The notes beneath the pieces are model-generated. The model had not been told where the DNA came from and did not search any database. It saw nothing but the letters and a program-made list of their open reading frames with translations. A stretch of DNA of 64,000 nt, from the NCBI GenBank assembly GCA_965230495.1, contig CBDDLC010000002.1:198216-262215 (forward strand), given 5' to 3'. Position 1 is the stretch's first letter. Every line of letters begins with the position of its first letter. Shown in pieces: positions 1-8,052 of this stretch. The DNA comes from JACJYM01 sp965230495. Lineage in GTDB: Bacteria > Bacteroidota > Bacteroidia > Chitinophagales > Saprospiraceae. A program made the translations under genes and the position numbers.

Positions 1-171
1 GACAGTACGATGATAGACATTTCTAATATAGAATCAGTGAATATTGGAAGTAGAGTGACTATATTTGGAAAAGAGGGCGGTATATTTAAACTAGCTAAAA
101 TAAACAATACCATTCCTTATGAGATAATAAGTCGTATTTCATCAAGAGTAAAAAGGATATATGCTGAATAA
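1..171 (+). CDS. alr: Alanine racemase, C-terminal end (partial)
   Basis: Frame 1 is open from the left edge to a TAA at 169-171, giving 56 residues. They fit the C-terminal beta-barrel of alanine racemase: a 'STMIDIS' stretch (the family's 'DQTMVDVT' region), 'VNIGSRVTIFG', and the ending 'TIPYEIISRISSRVKRIYAE', which matches the family's closing YEIL...RV.R.Y motif. The enzyme converts L- to D-alanine for peptidoglycan. In many Bacteroidota this domain is fused behind a MurF-like ligase; whether that holds here cannot be seen because the gene starts outside the window. The next gene's ATG lies inside its last codons, 11 bases overlapping. Confident in the family, not in the full architecture. 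Confidence 0.82.
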   Translation, partial: DSTMIDISNIESVNIGSRVTIFGKEGGIFKLAKINNTIPYEIISRISSRVKRIYAE

Positions 172-2446
172 ATATTCAAATAATAGGAGTAAATTACTAA
201 AATTTTTCTTCGGGATATATTGTTTATTTATTTTAATGTGTAACCTGAATTCTCAGAAAGCCTTTCCGGATAATGGTAGGGTTTTTAATAATAGTGAAGT
301 CCCAAGAATAGATATCCAGATGGATCAGGATGATTTGGATATGATGCTTGAGCAGGAAAACTGGTTCAAGGATGATTTATACCAAGCACAGTTTAAATGG
401 ATAGATGAGGAGGGAGAGCGGGTTTTGGATAACGTAGGAATTAGATTGCGTGGGAATACCAGTAGATCATCCGGTAAAAAATCTTTTAAGATCAAATTTA
501 AAGCTTTTGATGGGGAAGAATTCTATGGTTTATCCGATCTTAACCTGAATGGAGAGCATAATGATCCTTCAATTGTACGTGCTAATCTGGCTTTTGATCT
601 ATTTGCAAAAGCTTCGGTGATAAGCCCAAGGACAAATTTAGTAGAGTTATACATTAACAATGAATTTAGAGGTGTTTATGCCAATATAGAACATATTGAT
701 AAGGATTTTCTTAACGAAAGATTCAATGACCCTTCTGGTAATTTATACAAAATGTATTACGGATGTGATCTCAGTTATCGTGGAGAAGATTCTGAAGAAT
801 ATAAATACTCATTAAATGGAAGAGATAGAGTCTATGAGTTGAAGACCAATATAGAAGAAGATAATTACAATAGTTTAGCAAGTTTTATATCTATACTTAA
901 TGATCCTACAGATCCCGAATTTCAATGCAAACTGGAGAAAGTATTTGATGTTCATTCTTATTTAAGAGCTATGGCCATGGAAGTTATTATTGGCCATTGG
1001 GACAATCCTACTTTTAACAAGAACAACGGATACTTATATGATGATCCCGAAAGTGGAAAATTTTTATACATACCATTTGATGTTGACAATACTTTTGGAA
1101 TTGATTGGTTTGGAATTGATTGGACAACCAGAGATTGTTACAACTGGGCGGCTACTTGGGAGGAGAGACCTCTTTACGAAAATATTATTGCCATAGACGA
1201 ATATAGGGACTGGTATAGTGAATATTTATATCGCTTCAATAATCAATTTTTGAAAGACTTTGATGAGGAAGCTTATGATTATAGAGATAGAATATCTCAT
1301 TTGGTTCAGCAGGATGACTATTATTCTGCTAGTTATGGATTCACTCACCAAGACTTTTTAAATTCTTTTGATGACGTAGTAGCAGCCAATCATGTAAAGA
1401 ATTCCCTCATAGGATATGTATCTCAAAGAAGTATCTTTTTAGATCAAAATATTCAAATAAGTCAGACAACTCCTTGGATAGCAAATGTAGGAGAATTACC
1501 AAAAGATGACGAGTTGAAGATTACATGTCAGCTTTTAGCCGAAAGTATTCAAAATTTAACCTTGAACTATCAATCTGATAATGGAGATTGGATAGAAAAA
1601 AATTGTTCCTTAGTACAAACAAAAGGAGACACGAGTTTCTTTGAAGTGGTAGTGGAAATAGAAAATACACAAACGATCAAGTACTTTCTTAGTGTTGTAA
1701 GTGAAGATATCGAACTTACTCGTTGGCCCAGATGTGATAGTGAATTTTTGTTGACCTATTCGTCTGATAAACAACACGTAGTGGTTATTAATGAGTGGAT
1801 GTCTTCCAATAGCAATTCTTATGCTGATGAGAAAGGAGAATTCGATGACTGGATTGAAATTTATAATGCGGGTGATGAAGAGGTAGATTTACAGAGATAT
1901 TATTTGACTGATAACTTATCCATTCCTGAAAAATGGAAAATGCCCTCATATAATTTGCTTCCAGATCGATATTTGATTGTTTGGGCAGATAGAGATGAAG
2001 AGCAAGGAGAGTTTCATGCCAATTTTAAATTGGATAAAGGAGGTGAGCAAATTGGTCTCTTTTGGAAAGAGAATGATGTCTTCCATACGGTAGATACTGT
2101 TAGTTATCAACAGATGGATATGGACAAAACCAAGGGAAGATATCCAAATGGAATAGGAGAATTTATAGATTTGAGTGTTCCAACACCAGGAAGTAATAAT
2201 ACTGGGCTTTCAGATACAGGAGAAGAAATCTTGATTTCCAGAAATATGTTTCCTAACCCAACAAATGGGAGGATATTCATCAATGATTTGAAGGAAGTGA
2301 AAAGAATAGAGGTTTATTCATCGGAAGGGAAAAAAGTGCTGAGTATCTTGTTGGACAATGCTAAACAGATAGATTTAAGTCCGTTGCCGTCAGGTCTATA
2401 TTATTTGAAAACTAATGTAGCAAATATCCCAATTGTTAAGCTCTAA
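161..2446 (+). CDS. CotH kinase-like surface protein with lamin-tail domain and T9SS type A sorting domain
   Basis: 761 residues, predicted secreted. A basic start and hydrophobic core form a signal peptide (about residues 1-32). Residues of about 45-430 are a CotH-like domain: 'IRLRGNTSR', 'KKSFKIKF', and the acidic metal-binding motif 'DVDNTFG' near residue 308. CotH proteins are atypical kinases; spore-coat CotH phosphorylates coat proteins. About 540-655 is a lamin-tail domain ('VVINEWMSSNSNS', 'DDWIEIYNAG'). The last 70 or so residues, with 'MFPNPTNGRIFI' and 'LPSGLYYLKT', are a T9SS type A sorting domain. The substrate is unknown. The ATG overlaps the end of the upstream racemase gene, which suggests cotranscription, and the next gene starts 8 bases after the stop. 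Confidence 0.88.
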   Translation: MLNKYSNNRSKLLKFFFGIYCLFILMCNLNSQKAFPDNGRVFNNSEVPRIDIQMDQDDLDMMLEQENWFKDDLYQAQFKWIDEEGERVLDNVGIRLRGNTSRSSGKKSFKIKFKAFDGEEFYGLSDLNLNGEHNDPSIVRANLAFDLFAKASVISPRTNLVELYINNEFRGVYANIEHIDKDFLNERFNDPSGNLYKMYYGCDLSYRGEDSEEYKYSLNGRDRVYELKTNIEEDNYNSLASFISILNDPTDPEFQCKLEKVFDVHSYLRAMAMEVIIGHWDNPTFNKNNGYLYDDPESGKFLYIPFDVDNTFGIDWFGIDWTTRDCYNWAATWEERPLYENIIAIDEYRDWYSEYLYRFNNQFLKDFDEEAYDYRDRISHLVQQDDYYSASYGFTHQDFLNSFDDVVAANHVKNSLIGYVSQRSIFLDQNIQISQTTPWIANVGELPKDDELKITCQLLAESIQNLTLNYQSDNGDWIEKNCSLVQTKGDTSFFEVVVEIENTQTIKYFLSVVSEDIELTRWPRCDSEFLLTYSSDKQHVVVINEWMSSNSNSYADEKGEFDDWIEIYNAGDEEVDLQRYYLTDNLSIPEKWKMPSYNLLPDRYLIVWADRDEEQGEFHANFKLDKGGEQIGLFWKENDVFHTVDTVSYQQMDMDKTKGRYPNGIGEFIDLSVPTPGSNNTGLSDTGEEILISRNMFPNPTNGRIFINDLKEVKRIEVYSSEGKKVLSILLDNAKQIDLSPLPSGLYYLKTNVANIPIVKL

Positions 2447-2454
2447 TCTCGATT

Positions 2455-3129
2455 ATGAAACCTCATTGGTGGACATATATTAGAAGTTTTGTTCAGGAAG
2501 TGGTGATCGAACGCACCAGTTCACCACACAACGAATTACTGGAAATTAATTTGGTATCTGGAAGGTATCAATTGTGTACAAAAGAAGCGATCTATTCTTA
2601 TGCCGATAAATATGATAATTTTCGTTTGTCATTCAAGCAAATGAAATCCAAGAATTTTGATTTTGAAAACGTTCTTTTGTTGGGTTTTGGTTTAGGCAGC
2701 GTACCCTTTATGTTAGAAAAAATATTTGATAAGAGTTGCAGATACACCGGAGTAGAGATAGATGAAGAAGTTATTCGATTGGCAAGTAAGTATGTCATAG
2801 GAGATCTAAAATCCGACATTGACCTGATCACAGCGGATGCGTTATCCTTTGTAGCTATTGATCAGAATAAGTATGATCTGATTATAATGGATGTTTTTCA
2901 GAGCGATAAAATCCCGAAAGCCTTCGAACAACAAGAGTTTTTATTAAATATTAAAGACCTCTTGGTTAACGAAGGTGTTTTTTTGTATAATCGGTTGGCA
3001 TACACCGAAGAAGATCGAATACATTCCCAAGGGTTCTACGACAAAGCTTTCCGGAAAGTATTTCCCGAAGCATATTTGCATGAGGTTAAAGGAAATTATA
3101 TGCTAGCCAATAAAAACGTCTTCAATTGA
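2455..3129 (+). CDS. Spermidine-synthase-like class I methyltransferase fold protein
   Basis: 224 residues, cytoplasmic. The Rossmann-like core shows motif I 'NVLLLGFGLGSVPFML' (about 80-95), followed by 'YTGVEIDEEVIRLA', whose acidic residue would bind the ribose of an S-adenosyl cofactor, and 'YDLIIMDVFQSDKIP' in the place of the spermidine synthase active-site loop. It is shorter than authentic spermidine synthases (about 280 residues) and lacks a clear N-terminal tetramerisation domain, so it may be a methyltransferase of unknown substrate instead of a polyamine enzyme. It starts 8 bases after the CotH-like gene, and its end converges on the TPR gene 14 bases away. The family is fairly sure; the reaction is not. 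Confidence 0.75.
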   Translation: MKPHWWTYIRSFVQEVVIERTSSPHNELLEINLVSGRYQLCTKEAIYSYADKYDNFRLSFKQMKSKNFDFENVLLLGFGLGSVPFMLEKIFDKSCRYTGVEIDEEVIRLASKYVIGDLKSDIDLITADALSFVAIDQNKYDLIIMDVFQSDKIPKAFEQQEFLLNIKDLLVNEGVFLYNRLAYTEEDRIHSQGFYDKAFRKVFPEAYLHEVKGNYMLANKNVFN

Positions 3130-3143
3130 CACTTTTCGGCAGA

Positions 3144-3758
3144 TTATCTCATTTTAGGTCTTCTTCTTTTACTTCCTCTGCCTTGCATCATCTGCATTCC
3201 TTGTTTACCCATAGCTCGAGCTGTTTTGGCTTGACCTCTATTTTGATAAGCTTTGCCGAATTGATCGGCTTGCTCCTTGAGAGTAGGTTCAGTTATGTTT
3301 AACTTCTTGAGATCTTTTATATATTTTCCTGCTCCCGTCCAGTTATTCCTTTGGGCATGAATGTTAGCTAATTGAAGTAGCACCATACCTTTTTCGTTAT
3401 CAGAAGGCAACTTAAGTGCCAGGGCTTGATTGAAATAACCTTCGGCTACTTTATTATCTTTCTTTTGTGCGGCCAGTGAACCTTTCATTATAAAGTAGAA
3501 TGCTCTGTTCGTCACGTATAGTAGTTTAGGACTTAGAGTAAGATTAAGTCTTTTCTCTGCTCCTTCAAAATCCATTGACTGTAGCATTTCACCTGCACTT
3601 TGAACAGTCCCTAATAAAAAGTAACTGATCAATAAAATGATTCCAATAAGGATAAGAATCCATGAATAACCTAAACCATAAATCATTGACAAAATAATAC
3701 CGCCACCTAGACATAAGGCTATTAATACAAATTTCAGGTATATATTTATTTTAAACAT
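3144..3758 (-). CDS. Small membrane protein with TPR-like repeats
   Basis: 204 residues. Two hydrophobic helices at about residues 8-28 and 32-50 anchor the protein in the inner membrane. The rest looks like TPR helices: 'AEKRLNLTLSP', 'AEGYFNQALALKLPSDNEKG', 'QLANIHAQRNNWTGAGKYI'. The tail is very basic, with 'GRGSKRRRPKMR' at the end, and could touch nucleic acid or phospholipid. I do not recognise a named family. TPR membrane proteins usually act as scaffolds, but no partner can be named. It follows the scpB-DUF2480 pair on the same strand after about 56 bases, so it may or may not be in that operon. Confidence 0.7.
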   Translation of the reverse strand: MFKINIYLKFVLIALCLGGGIILSMIYGLGYSWILILIGIILLISYFLLGTVQSAGEMLQSMDFEGAEKRLNLTLSPKLLYVTNRAFYFIMKGSLAAQKKDNKVAEGYFNQALALKLPSDNEKGMVLLQLANIHAQRNNWTGAGKYIKDLKKLNITEPTLKEQADQFGKAYQNRGQAKTARAMGKQGMQMMQGRGSKRRRPKMR

Positions 3759-3814
3759 CTTCTATTTTTTGTTTGCGAAATTAATAATCGATTTAATCCT
3801 AGTATAATTTTGGA

Positions 3815-4336
3815 TTATTTTTTAATCACTCGAGGTCTCTTAGCTATTGGAACCGTGCTGCATGCTTCACCAAACATTATGCTCTGGGCTATGTCTTTTA
3901 GTCTTTCTGTTATATAGCCATAGGCTGCTGCTGGTACCGCCTTTTCACTACAACCTTTGATTACAATGCGTTTGTCCCTAAACTCTCCAGGGTCAATAGC
4001 GTTTATTATATTTTTATAATAATGGTTTAAATAATCATCTCTATGGCCAAAATAGATGTCGGAAGCAATATTTTTTAAGTAACTTGATATCAGCATATTG
4101 GCCCAGACCGGAATAATAGCATCTACACTGCATTGTATAAGAACTATTTTGCCTGAATACTCAGACCATTCCAACTCTTTAAGAGACTGTCTGAAGTCTT
4201 TTTCTTTGAGGATTAACTCCATAAAAAGATAATCCTTAATGTCAAAAACTACGAAATCTTCTTGCGGATAGTGTTTTTCAAGATTTACGGTTATTAGACC
4301 ACTATTAGCAACCCTGTTAATCAATTGACCTTCCAT
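3815..4336 (-). CDS. DUF2480 family protein
   Basis: 173 residues, no signal peptide or membrane segment. The opening 'LINRVANSGLITVNLE', the central 'GKIVLIQCSVDAIIPVWA' and the later 'KRIVIKGCSEKAVPAAAYG' match what I recall of DUF2480, a Bacteroidota family of unknown function with two conserved cysteines in similar hydrophobic settings. It starts 6 bases after scpB stops and is probably cotranscribed with it. That says little about function, though I would expect a cytoplasmic housekeeping role. Confidence 0.75.
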   Translation of the reverse strand: MEGQLINRVANSGLITVNLEKHYPQEDFVVFDIKDYLFMELILKEKDFRQSLKELEWSEYSGKIVLIQCSVDAIIPVWANMLISSYLKNIASDIYFGHRDDYLNHYYKNIINAIDPGEFRDKRIVIKGCSEKAVPAAAYGYITERLKDIAQSIMFGEACSTVPIAKRPRVIKK

Positions 4337-4342
4337 TATAAT

Positions 4343-4936
4343 TTATTCCTCTTCTTTATTAGAATGCATTTCTATAGGTATCGGTTCACCGATTATGTTG
4401 GATTCTACTTCTATGTCTTTCAGTTTTGGTAGATCGGACATATTCTTTAAACCAAAATAATCCATGAATTTTTTACTTGTCCCATACAATATAGGTCTCC
4501 CGGGACCATCACTCCTTCCCAGTATTTCTACTAATTCCTTATCCAATAATTTTTGAATTGTGTAGTCTGCATTTACTCCTCTTATTTGTTCAATTTCACT
4601 TTTAGCAATGGGTTGTTTATAGGCTACGATACTCAATGTTTCTAAGGCTGTTTTCGAAAGTTTTTTCTTAGCGTCTAATTTTAAATATTCTCCTATTACT
4701 TTGTGATATGCTCCTTTCGTCATGAACAAAAAGCCATCAGATATCTGAACTAGTTCAAAGGCGAAGAGGTTGGCACTATATTTTTTTTGGATGTTGTCCA
4801 ATGTTTCTTCAATATCTTTGTCGCTTACATTCACATTAAGAGTAGAAGAAAGGACTTTCTTGATATCTTTTATTTCAATGGGGCCGTTAGCTGCAAAAAC
4901 TAAGGCTTCTATATATAAACTATAGTCTGTCATCAT
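4343..4936 (-). CDS. scpB: Segregation and condensation protein B
   Basis: 197 residues. ScpB is the winged-helix kleisin partner of ScpA in the bacterial SMC condensin that compacts and segregates chromosomes. Two winged-helix units are visible: residues of about 5-85 ('IEALVFAANGPIEIKDIKKVL') and about 95-170 ('LSKTALETLSIVAYKQPI', 'IEQIRGVNADYTIQKLLDK', 'GRPILYGTSKKFMDYFGL'), the second carrying the family signature. Length is typical. The gene begins with two consecutive Met codons; the first is used here. A TACCTTTG box lies 17 bases upstream. ScpA and SMC are not in the window. Confidence 0.93.
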   Translation of the reverse strand: MMTDYSLYIEALVFAANGPIEIKDIKKVLSSTLNVNVSDKDIEETLDNIQKKYSANLFAFELVQISDGFLFMTKGAYHKVIGEYLKLDAKKKLSKTALETLSIVAYKQPIAKSEIEQIRGVNADYTIQKLLDKELVEILGRSDGPGRPILYGTSKKFMDYFGLKNMSDLPKLKDIEVESNIIGEPIPIEMHSNKEEE

Positions 4937-4952
4937 TTCAAAGATTGGAAAA

Positions 4953-4960
4953 CAAAGGTA
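4953..4960 (-). promoter_or_regulatory. Bacteroidota -7 box for scpB
   Basis: On the minus strand this reads TACCTTTG, an exact match to the phylum's TAnnTTTG -7 element. It lies 16 bases before the scpB ATG, so the leader would be only about ten bases. No TTTG -33 element is seen at the usual 19-21 base spacing. Confidence 0.5.
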
Positions 4961-5077
4961 TAAATTAGTTTTATGACGGTTAGGAATTGATGAATTTTAA
5001 TTGACTATTCATGAATACTCAAAATTCGGTTATTATTACCAATAATACTTGTTTGCCATGTGTAAACAATTGATTTA

Positions 5078-5094
5078 TAATCTTACAAAGATTA
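5078..5094. other. Short inverted repeat upstream of porP
   Basis: A perfect 7-bp inverted repeat (TAATCTT, three-base loop, AAGATTA) followed a few bases later by a T-rich run, in the 268-base gap between divergent scpB and the PorP/SprF gene. It could be an operator or a short hairpin. No clear TAnnTTTG box for the PorP/SprF gene was found in this gap; TATATTTA at 5122 is the nearest. Confidence 0.3.
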
Positions 5095-5204
5095 ATGTTT
5101 ATTTTTTTTGTCATAAATCGTTATATTTATAATTAATTACTAATTTTAACCTTCCAGTACGAATAAAAATACAGCCTTTAGTAGGTTATTTAAAATCAAA
5201 AATT

Positions 5205-6254
5205 ATGAGTTTAAAGTTTCGACTTTTAGTTGTTTTGTTGATACTATGCACTGGATATACATCCCAAGCACAGGACATTCATTTTTCCCAGTTTTATAAT
5301 TCACCCTTGAATCTCAATCCAGCAATGACTGGAGTGATGAACTGTAAGAACCGATTTATATTAAATTACAGAAATCAATGGGGAGCTGCTTTGGCTGCTA
5401 ACGCCTATAATACTTTTTCGGCTTCATATGACCAAAAGGTACCGGTAGGAAGATATGATTATTTTGGGATTGGTGGTACCCTTTGGAGTGATGTAGCAGG
5501 AGAATCAAGATTTGGTACTAATCAGGGTCGACTTTCTGTTTCTTACAGTAGGAAAATGGCGGGACGTAGAAAACAAGCTAGTTACTTAGTTTTTGGAGCA
5601 GATGCAGGAATTAGTCAGCGTAAATTTAGTCAGGAAGATTTAAGATGGCCTAACCAAATTACTAATGGAGTATTTATCCCAACTGATCCAACTGGAGAGG
5701 AAGGAATATTACTGGATACGGATTTTTTATTTGCTGATTTGACAGCTGGCCTATTGTGGTTTAGCGTTCTCGATGAAAATACAAATTGGTATGTGGGTGC
5801 TGCTTTACACCATTTAAATAGAGCCAATGTTTCTTTTTATGGAAATGATGAATCTCTTTATACGAGATTGACAATTCATGCTGGAGCCCAGTTTGAAATT
5901 AAGCCTAGAATAAAGCTATTACCAAATATTATTTATATGTCTCAAGGACCTCACAGAGAAATCAATGTGGGTACAAACTTTAGATTTGCTATGGGTCCAA
6001 GTCGATTGACTAACCAATCTTGGGAGTTGGGTGTATGGTACAGACAAGCTACTAAAATCGAAAATGGAATATACTCTGATGCTTTTATTTTGGCAACAAG
6101 ATTTAATTATCAGAATTTTGGAATCGGATTTAATTATGACTTTACTGTATCTGATTTTAGTGCGGCAGGAGCGGCGAATGGAGCTTTTGAGTTCTCACTA
6201 GAATATTTGATTTGTGGACCGGAAAATAGAGGTGTATACTGTCCAAGGTTCTAA
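5205..6254 (+). CDS. PorP/SprF family type IX secretion outer-membrane protein
   Basis: 349 residues. A signal peptide ends near 'GYTSQAQ'. The mature start 'DIHFSQFYNSPLNLNPAMTG' is the family hallmark, followed by 'NRFILNYRNQWG' and a series of amphipathic strands, ending 'FEFSLEYLICG...VYCPRF'. The family forms outer-membrane beta-barrels that work with the T9SS; SprF is needed to deliver SprB in Flavobacterium johnsoniae, and related proteins pair with type B cargo. This copy stands alone, flanked by a strong terminator and with no cargo gene beside it, unlike the copy at 12.8-13.8 kb. Confidence 0.92.
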   Translation: MSLKFRLLVVLLILCTGYTSQAQDIHFSQFYNSPLNLNPAMTGVMNCKNRFILNYRNQWGAALAANAYNTFSASYDQKVPVGRYDYFGIGGTLWSDVAGESRFGTNQGRLSVSYSRKMAGRRKQASYLVFGADAGISQRKFSQEDLRWPNQITNGVFIPTDPTGEEGILLDTDFLFADLTAGLLWFSVLDENTNWYVGAALHHLNRANVSFYGNDESLYTRLTIHAGAQFEIKPRIKLLPNIIYMSQGPHREINVGTNFRFAMGPSRLTNQSWELGVWYRQATKIENGIYSDAFILATRFNYQNFGIGFNYDFTVSDFSAAGAANGAFEFSLEYLICGPENRGVYCPRF

Positions 6255-6284
6255 GTAGATAGAAGAAAAATAAAACAATTAGAG

Positions 6285-6315
6285 AAGCACTGATCATATG
6301 ATTGGTGCTTTTTTT
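6285..6315 (+). terminator. Rho-independent terminator after PorP/SprF
   Basis: Two 13-base arms from AAGCACTG to GGTGCTT form a self-complementary hairpin with two G-U pairs (the centre must open as a loop), followed directly by a run of Ts. It lies 30 bases after the PorP/SprF stop. Confidence 0.82.
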
Positions 6316-6500
6316 ATTATACCGATTGTTACATACCAATAGTTTATATATATGACTTAAAAATATGTTTTTTACCTCACTTTAGGTGACGTAAATAATC
6401 CTTATTTTTAAGGTTTAAGGACAGTAGGACACTGTATATCTCAATAGTATATCTCATATCATATCTGGTTAATTTTAATAGTAACACTTAAAAACTTCAT

Positions 6501-6923
6501 ATGTTAGGAAGAAGCAAAAAAGAAATGGAAACTAAAAATCAAAGCAATAGCCCGGTTAGCAAGACGGCTCTTAATAGCATTGTTCACGGAACCAAGGTCG
6601 AGGGAACATTACATGCAAATTCGGATATTAGAATAGATGGAGAGGTAAAGGGAAAGTTGATATGTACAGGAAAGATAATTGTTGGAACTCAGGGGAAAGT
6701 TGATGGGGAAATATCTTGTGAGAATGCAGTTATCGAAGGTACTATTATTGGAAACTTCAAGGTAAAGGAACTTTTAAATGTTCGAGAAACTGGTAGAATA
6801 GAGGGAGATATTAACTATGGTAAGATTAATGTACAGTCAGGCGGAGTGATCATGGGAACATGTAATATGGGAGCAGTTAATACTACTATGAAGGGCAAGC
6901 AAAAAATGGCGGCCGTCAATTAA
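6501..6923 (+). CDS. Bactofilin (polymer-forming cytoskeletal protein)
   Basis: 140 residues. A disordered N-terminus is followed by the right-handed beta-helix of bactofilins: 'IVHGTKVEGTLHANSDIRID', 'GEVKGKLICTGKIIVG', 'GKVDGEISCENAVIEG', with the six-residue hydrophobic/glycine periodicity typical of the family. Bactofilins polymerise without nucleotide at the inner membrane and organise cell shape or wall synthesis. An in-frame ATG eight codons later (6525) could be the true start. It sits 6 bases before atpZ, a pairing common in Bacteroidota. Confidence 0.9.
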   Translation: MLGRSKKEMETKNQSNSPVSKTALNSIVHGTKVEGTLHANSDIRIDGEVKGKLICTGKIIVGTQGKVDGEISCENAVIEGTIIGNFKVKELLNVRETGRIEGDINYGKINVQSGGVIMGTCNMGAVNTTMKGKQKMAAVN

Positions 6924-6929
6924 AATCTT

Positions 6930-7154
6930 GTGACCAAAGAAAAGTTAAAGTCTAAAACGAATAGCTATTTAAAATACTCTGGTATCGCTTTTCAACTAAC
7001 GGGGCTGATGTTAGTAGGAATATTTTTAGGAAAAAAAATTGATGCATGGTTGGGTTGGGAGAAGCCCTTTGCTACTGTGTTTCTAATTTTGTTTCTTTTT
7101 GTTGGATATCTATATAAGCTATACATTGATCTGGTTAAGAATGAAGACAAATAG
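6930..7154 (+). CDS. atpZ: AtpZ/AtpI-like F-ATPase accessory membrane protein
   Basis: 74 residues with two transmembrane helices: 'IAFQLTGLMLVGIFLGKKID' and 'FATVFLILFLFVGYLYKLY'. The glycine-rich first helix, the short 'DAWLGWEKP' turn and the total length match AtpZ, a small protein encoded ahead of F1Fo ATP synthase genes and linked to Mg2+/Ca2+ transport or c-ring assembly. The start is GTG at 6930. Unusually, no atpB or atpE follows: two genes later comes a biotin carrier protein. Confidence 0.8.
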   Translation: MTKEKLKSKTNSYLKYSGIAFQLTGLMLVGIFLGKKIDAWLGWEKPFATVFLILFLFVGYLYKLYIDLVKNEDK

Positions 7155-7163
7155 GTTGGTCTG

Positions 7164-7529
7164 ATGATAAGGGGATTCATTTTTACACTATTGTTTTGTG
7201 TATCGGTTCTTTTCTTTTGGAATAGGTATTTCCCTTTTGATCATTTTGTTACATTAACTGGCATTACTCTTTTAACATTTTCAATACTTGTTGGATTATT
7301 GTTTGTTATTACATCTAGACTAATAAAGATCAAATCAGAGACTGATTTTTTCATTCCTGTTGTCATGATGGGGGTGCTTTTGAAGTTTATCCTATCATTT
7401 ATAATAATTTTTATCTTCTATAAGACCTATCAGCCGAATAGTGGTAATTTTGTTTTGCCATTTATTTTTATTTATGTTTGCTTCACAGTATACGAAACCA
7501 TTTACTTAGATAAAATGGTTAGAAATTAA
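7164..7529 (+). CDS. Four-helix membrane protein next to atpZ
   Basis: 121 residues with four predicted helices (about 3-20, 28-50, 64-88, 95-112). It corresponds in position and size to the unnamed AtpI-like membrane protein found between atpZ and atpB in Bacteroidota ATP synthase loci. No catalytic motif is seen. It starts 9 bases after atpZ and ends 7 bases before the biotin carrier gene, so it is probably in the same transcript. An ATP-synthase assembly role is inference from position only. Confidence 0.6.
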   Translation: MIRGFIFTLLFCVSVLFFWNRYFPFDHFVTLTGITLLTFSILVGLLFVITSRLIKIKSETDFFIPVVMMGVLLKFILSFIIIFIFYKTYQPNSGNFVLPFIFIYVCFTVYETIYLDKMVRN

Positions 7530-7536
7530 TTGAAAT

Positions 7537-8019
7537 ATGTCCAAAATAAAAGAAGTAGAGATTGAAGGCTTCGAACGTATAGTCTTAGATTCAAATCTTT
7601 CGGAAAGTAGGGTTACAAAAGTATCGGATAATGAGTATCAGGTCAGACTTGCCGGCAAAAATTTTGTAATTGACTTAGAGGATTATAATCCCAATACGAG
7701 AGAATTTTCTTGTAAAGTAGACGGAGTAACTTTCAAGGGTAAAGGGATGACCGATCTGGATTTATTAGTTGATAAACTCGGTTTTAGAGCAAAATCTAAG
7801 AGCAATGCTAAGGAGATTAAAGCACCAATGCCTGGTTTGGTATTGGATATATTGACTGCAGTAGGAGAGGAGAAGGAGCCTGGCGATAATATCTTGATTC
7901 TTGAAGCGATGAAGATGGAAAACATACTTAAGGCAGAAGGAGAGGGCAAGGTGGTGGAAATACTTGTGAAAAAAGGAGATTCCGTACAGAAAGGTCAATT
8001 ATTGGTCAGATTTGACTAG
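7537..8019 (+). CDS. Biotin carboxyl carrier (biotinyl/lipoyl domain) protein
   Basis: 160 residues. The C-terminal 70 form a biotinyl domain: 'KAPMPGLVLDI', then 'LILEAMKMENILKAEGEG' with the biotin-accepting lysine inside the canonical AMKM, and the closing 'VKKGDSVQKGQLLVRFD'. The N-terminal half resembles the carrier subunits of acyl-CoA (propionyl-CoA) carboxylases of Bacteroidota. The carrier shuttles carboxyl groups between biotin carboxylase and carboxyltransferase, but neither partner is in the window. The last six codons form the left arm of a 17-bp perfect inverted repeat. Confidence 0.87.
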   Translation: MSKIKEVEIEGFERIVLDSNLSESRVTKVSDNEYQVRLAGKNFVIDLEDYNPNTREFSCKVDGVTFKGKGMTDLDLLVDKLGFRAKSKSNAKEIKAPMPGLVLDILTAVGEEKEPGDNILILEAMKMENILKAEGEGKVVEILVKKGDSVQKGQLLVRFD

Positions 8020-8047
8020 AAAAGCTTTTTGTCAAATCTGACCAATA
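8000..8047. terminator. Perfect 17-bp inverted repeat between convergent genes
   Basis: Left arm 8000-8016 (TATTGGTCAGATTTGAC), loop 8017-8030 (begins with the TAG stop and holds AAAAGCTTTT), right arm 8031-8047, the exact reverse complement. It separates two convergent genes and would fold identically in both transcripts. There is no U-tract after either arm, so it may be a bidirectional terminator that needs a factor, or an RNA 3'-end stabiliser. Confidence 0.65.
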
Positions 8048-8052
8048 TATAA

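Noticed and set aside
2455..3129. Calling this spermidine synthase (speE)
   Set aside because: The cofactor fold is clear, but the protein is short and polyamine-binding residues cannot be confirmed; a plain methyltransferase is equally likely.
5122..5129. TATATTTA as a -7 box for the PorP/SprF gene at 5205
   Set aside because: It lacks the final G of TAnnTTTG, and the nearby TTTG at 5107 is only 11 bases away, not 19-21.
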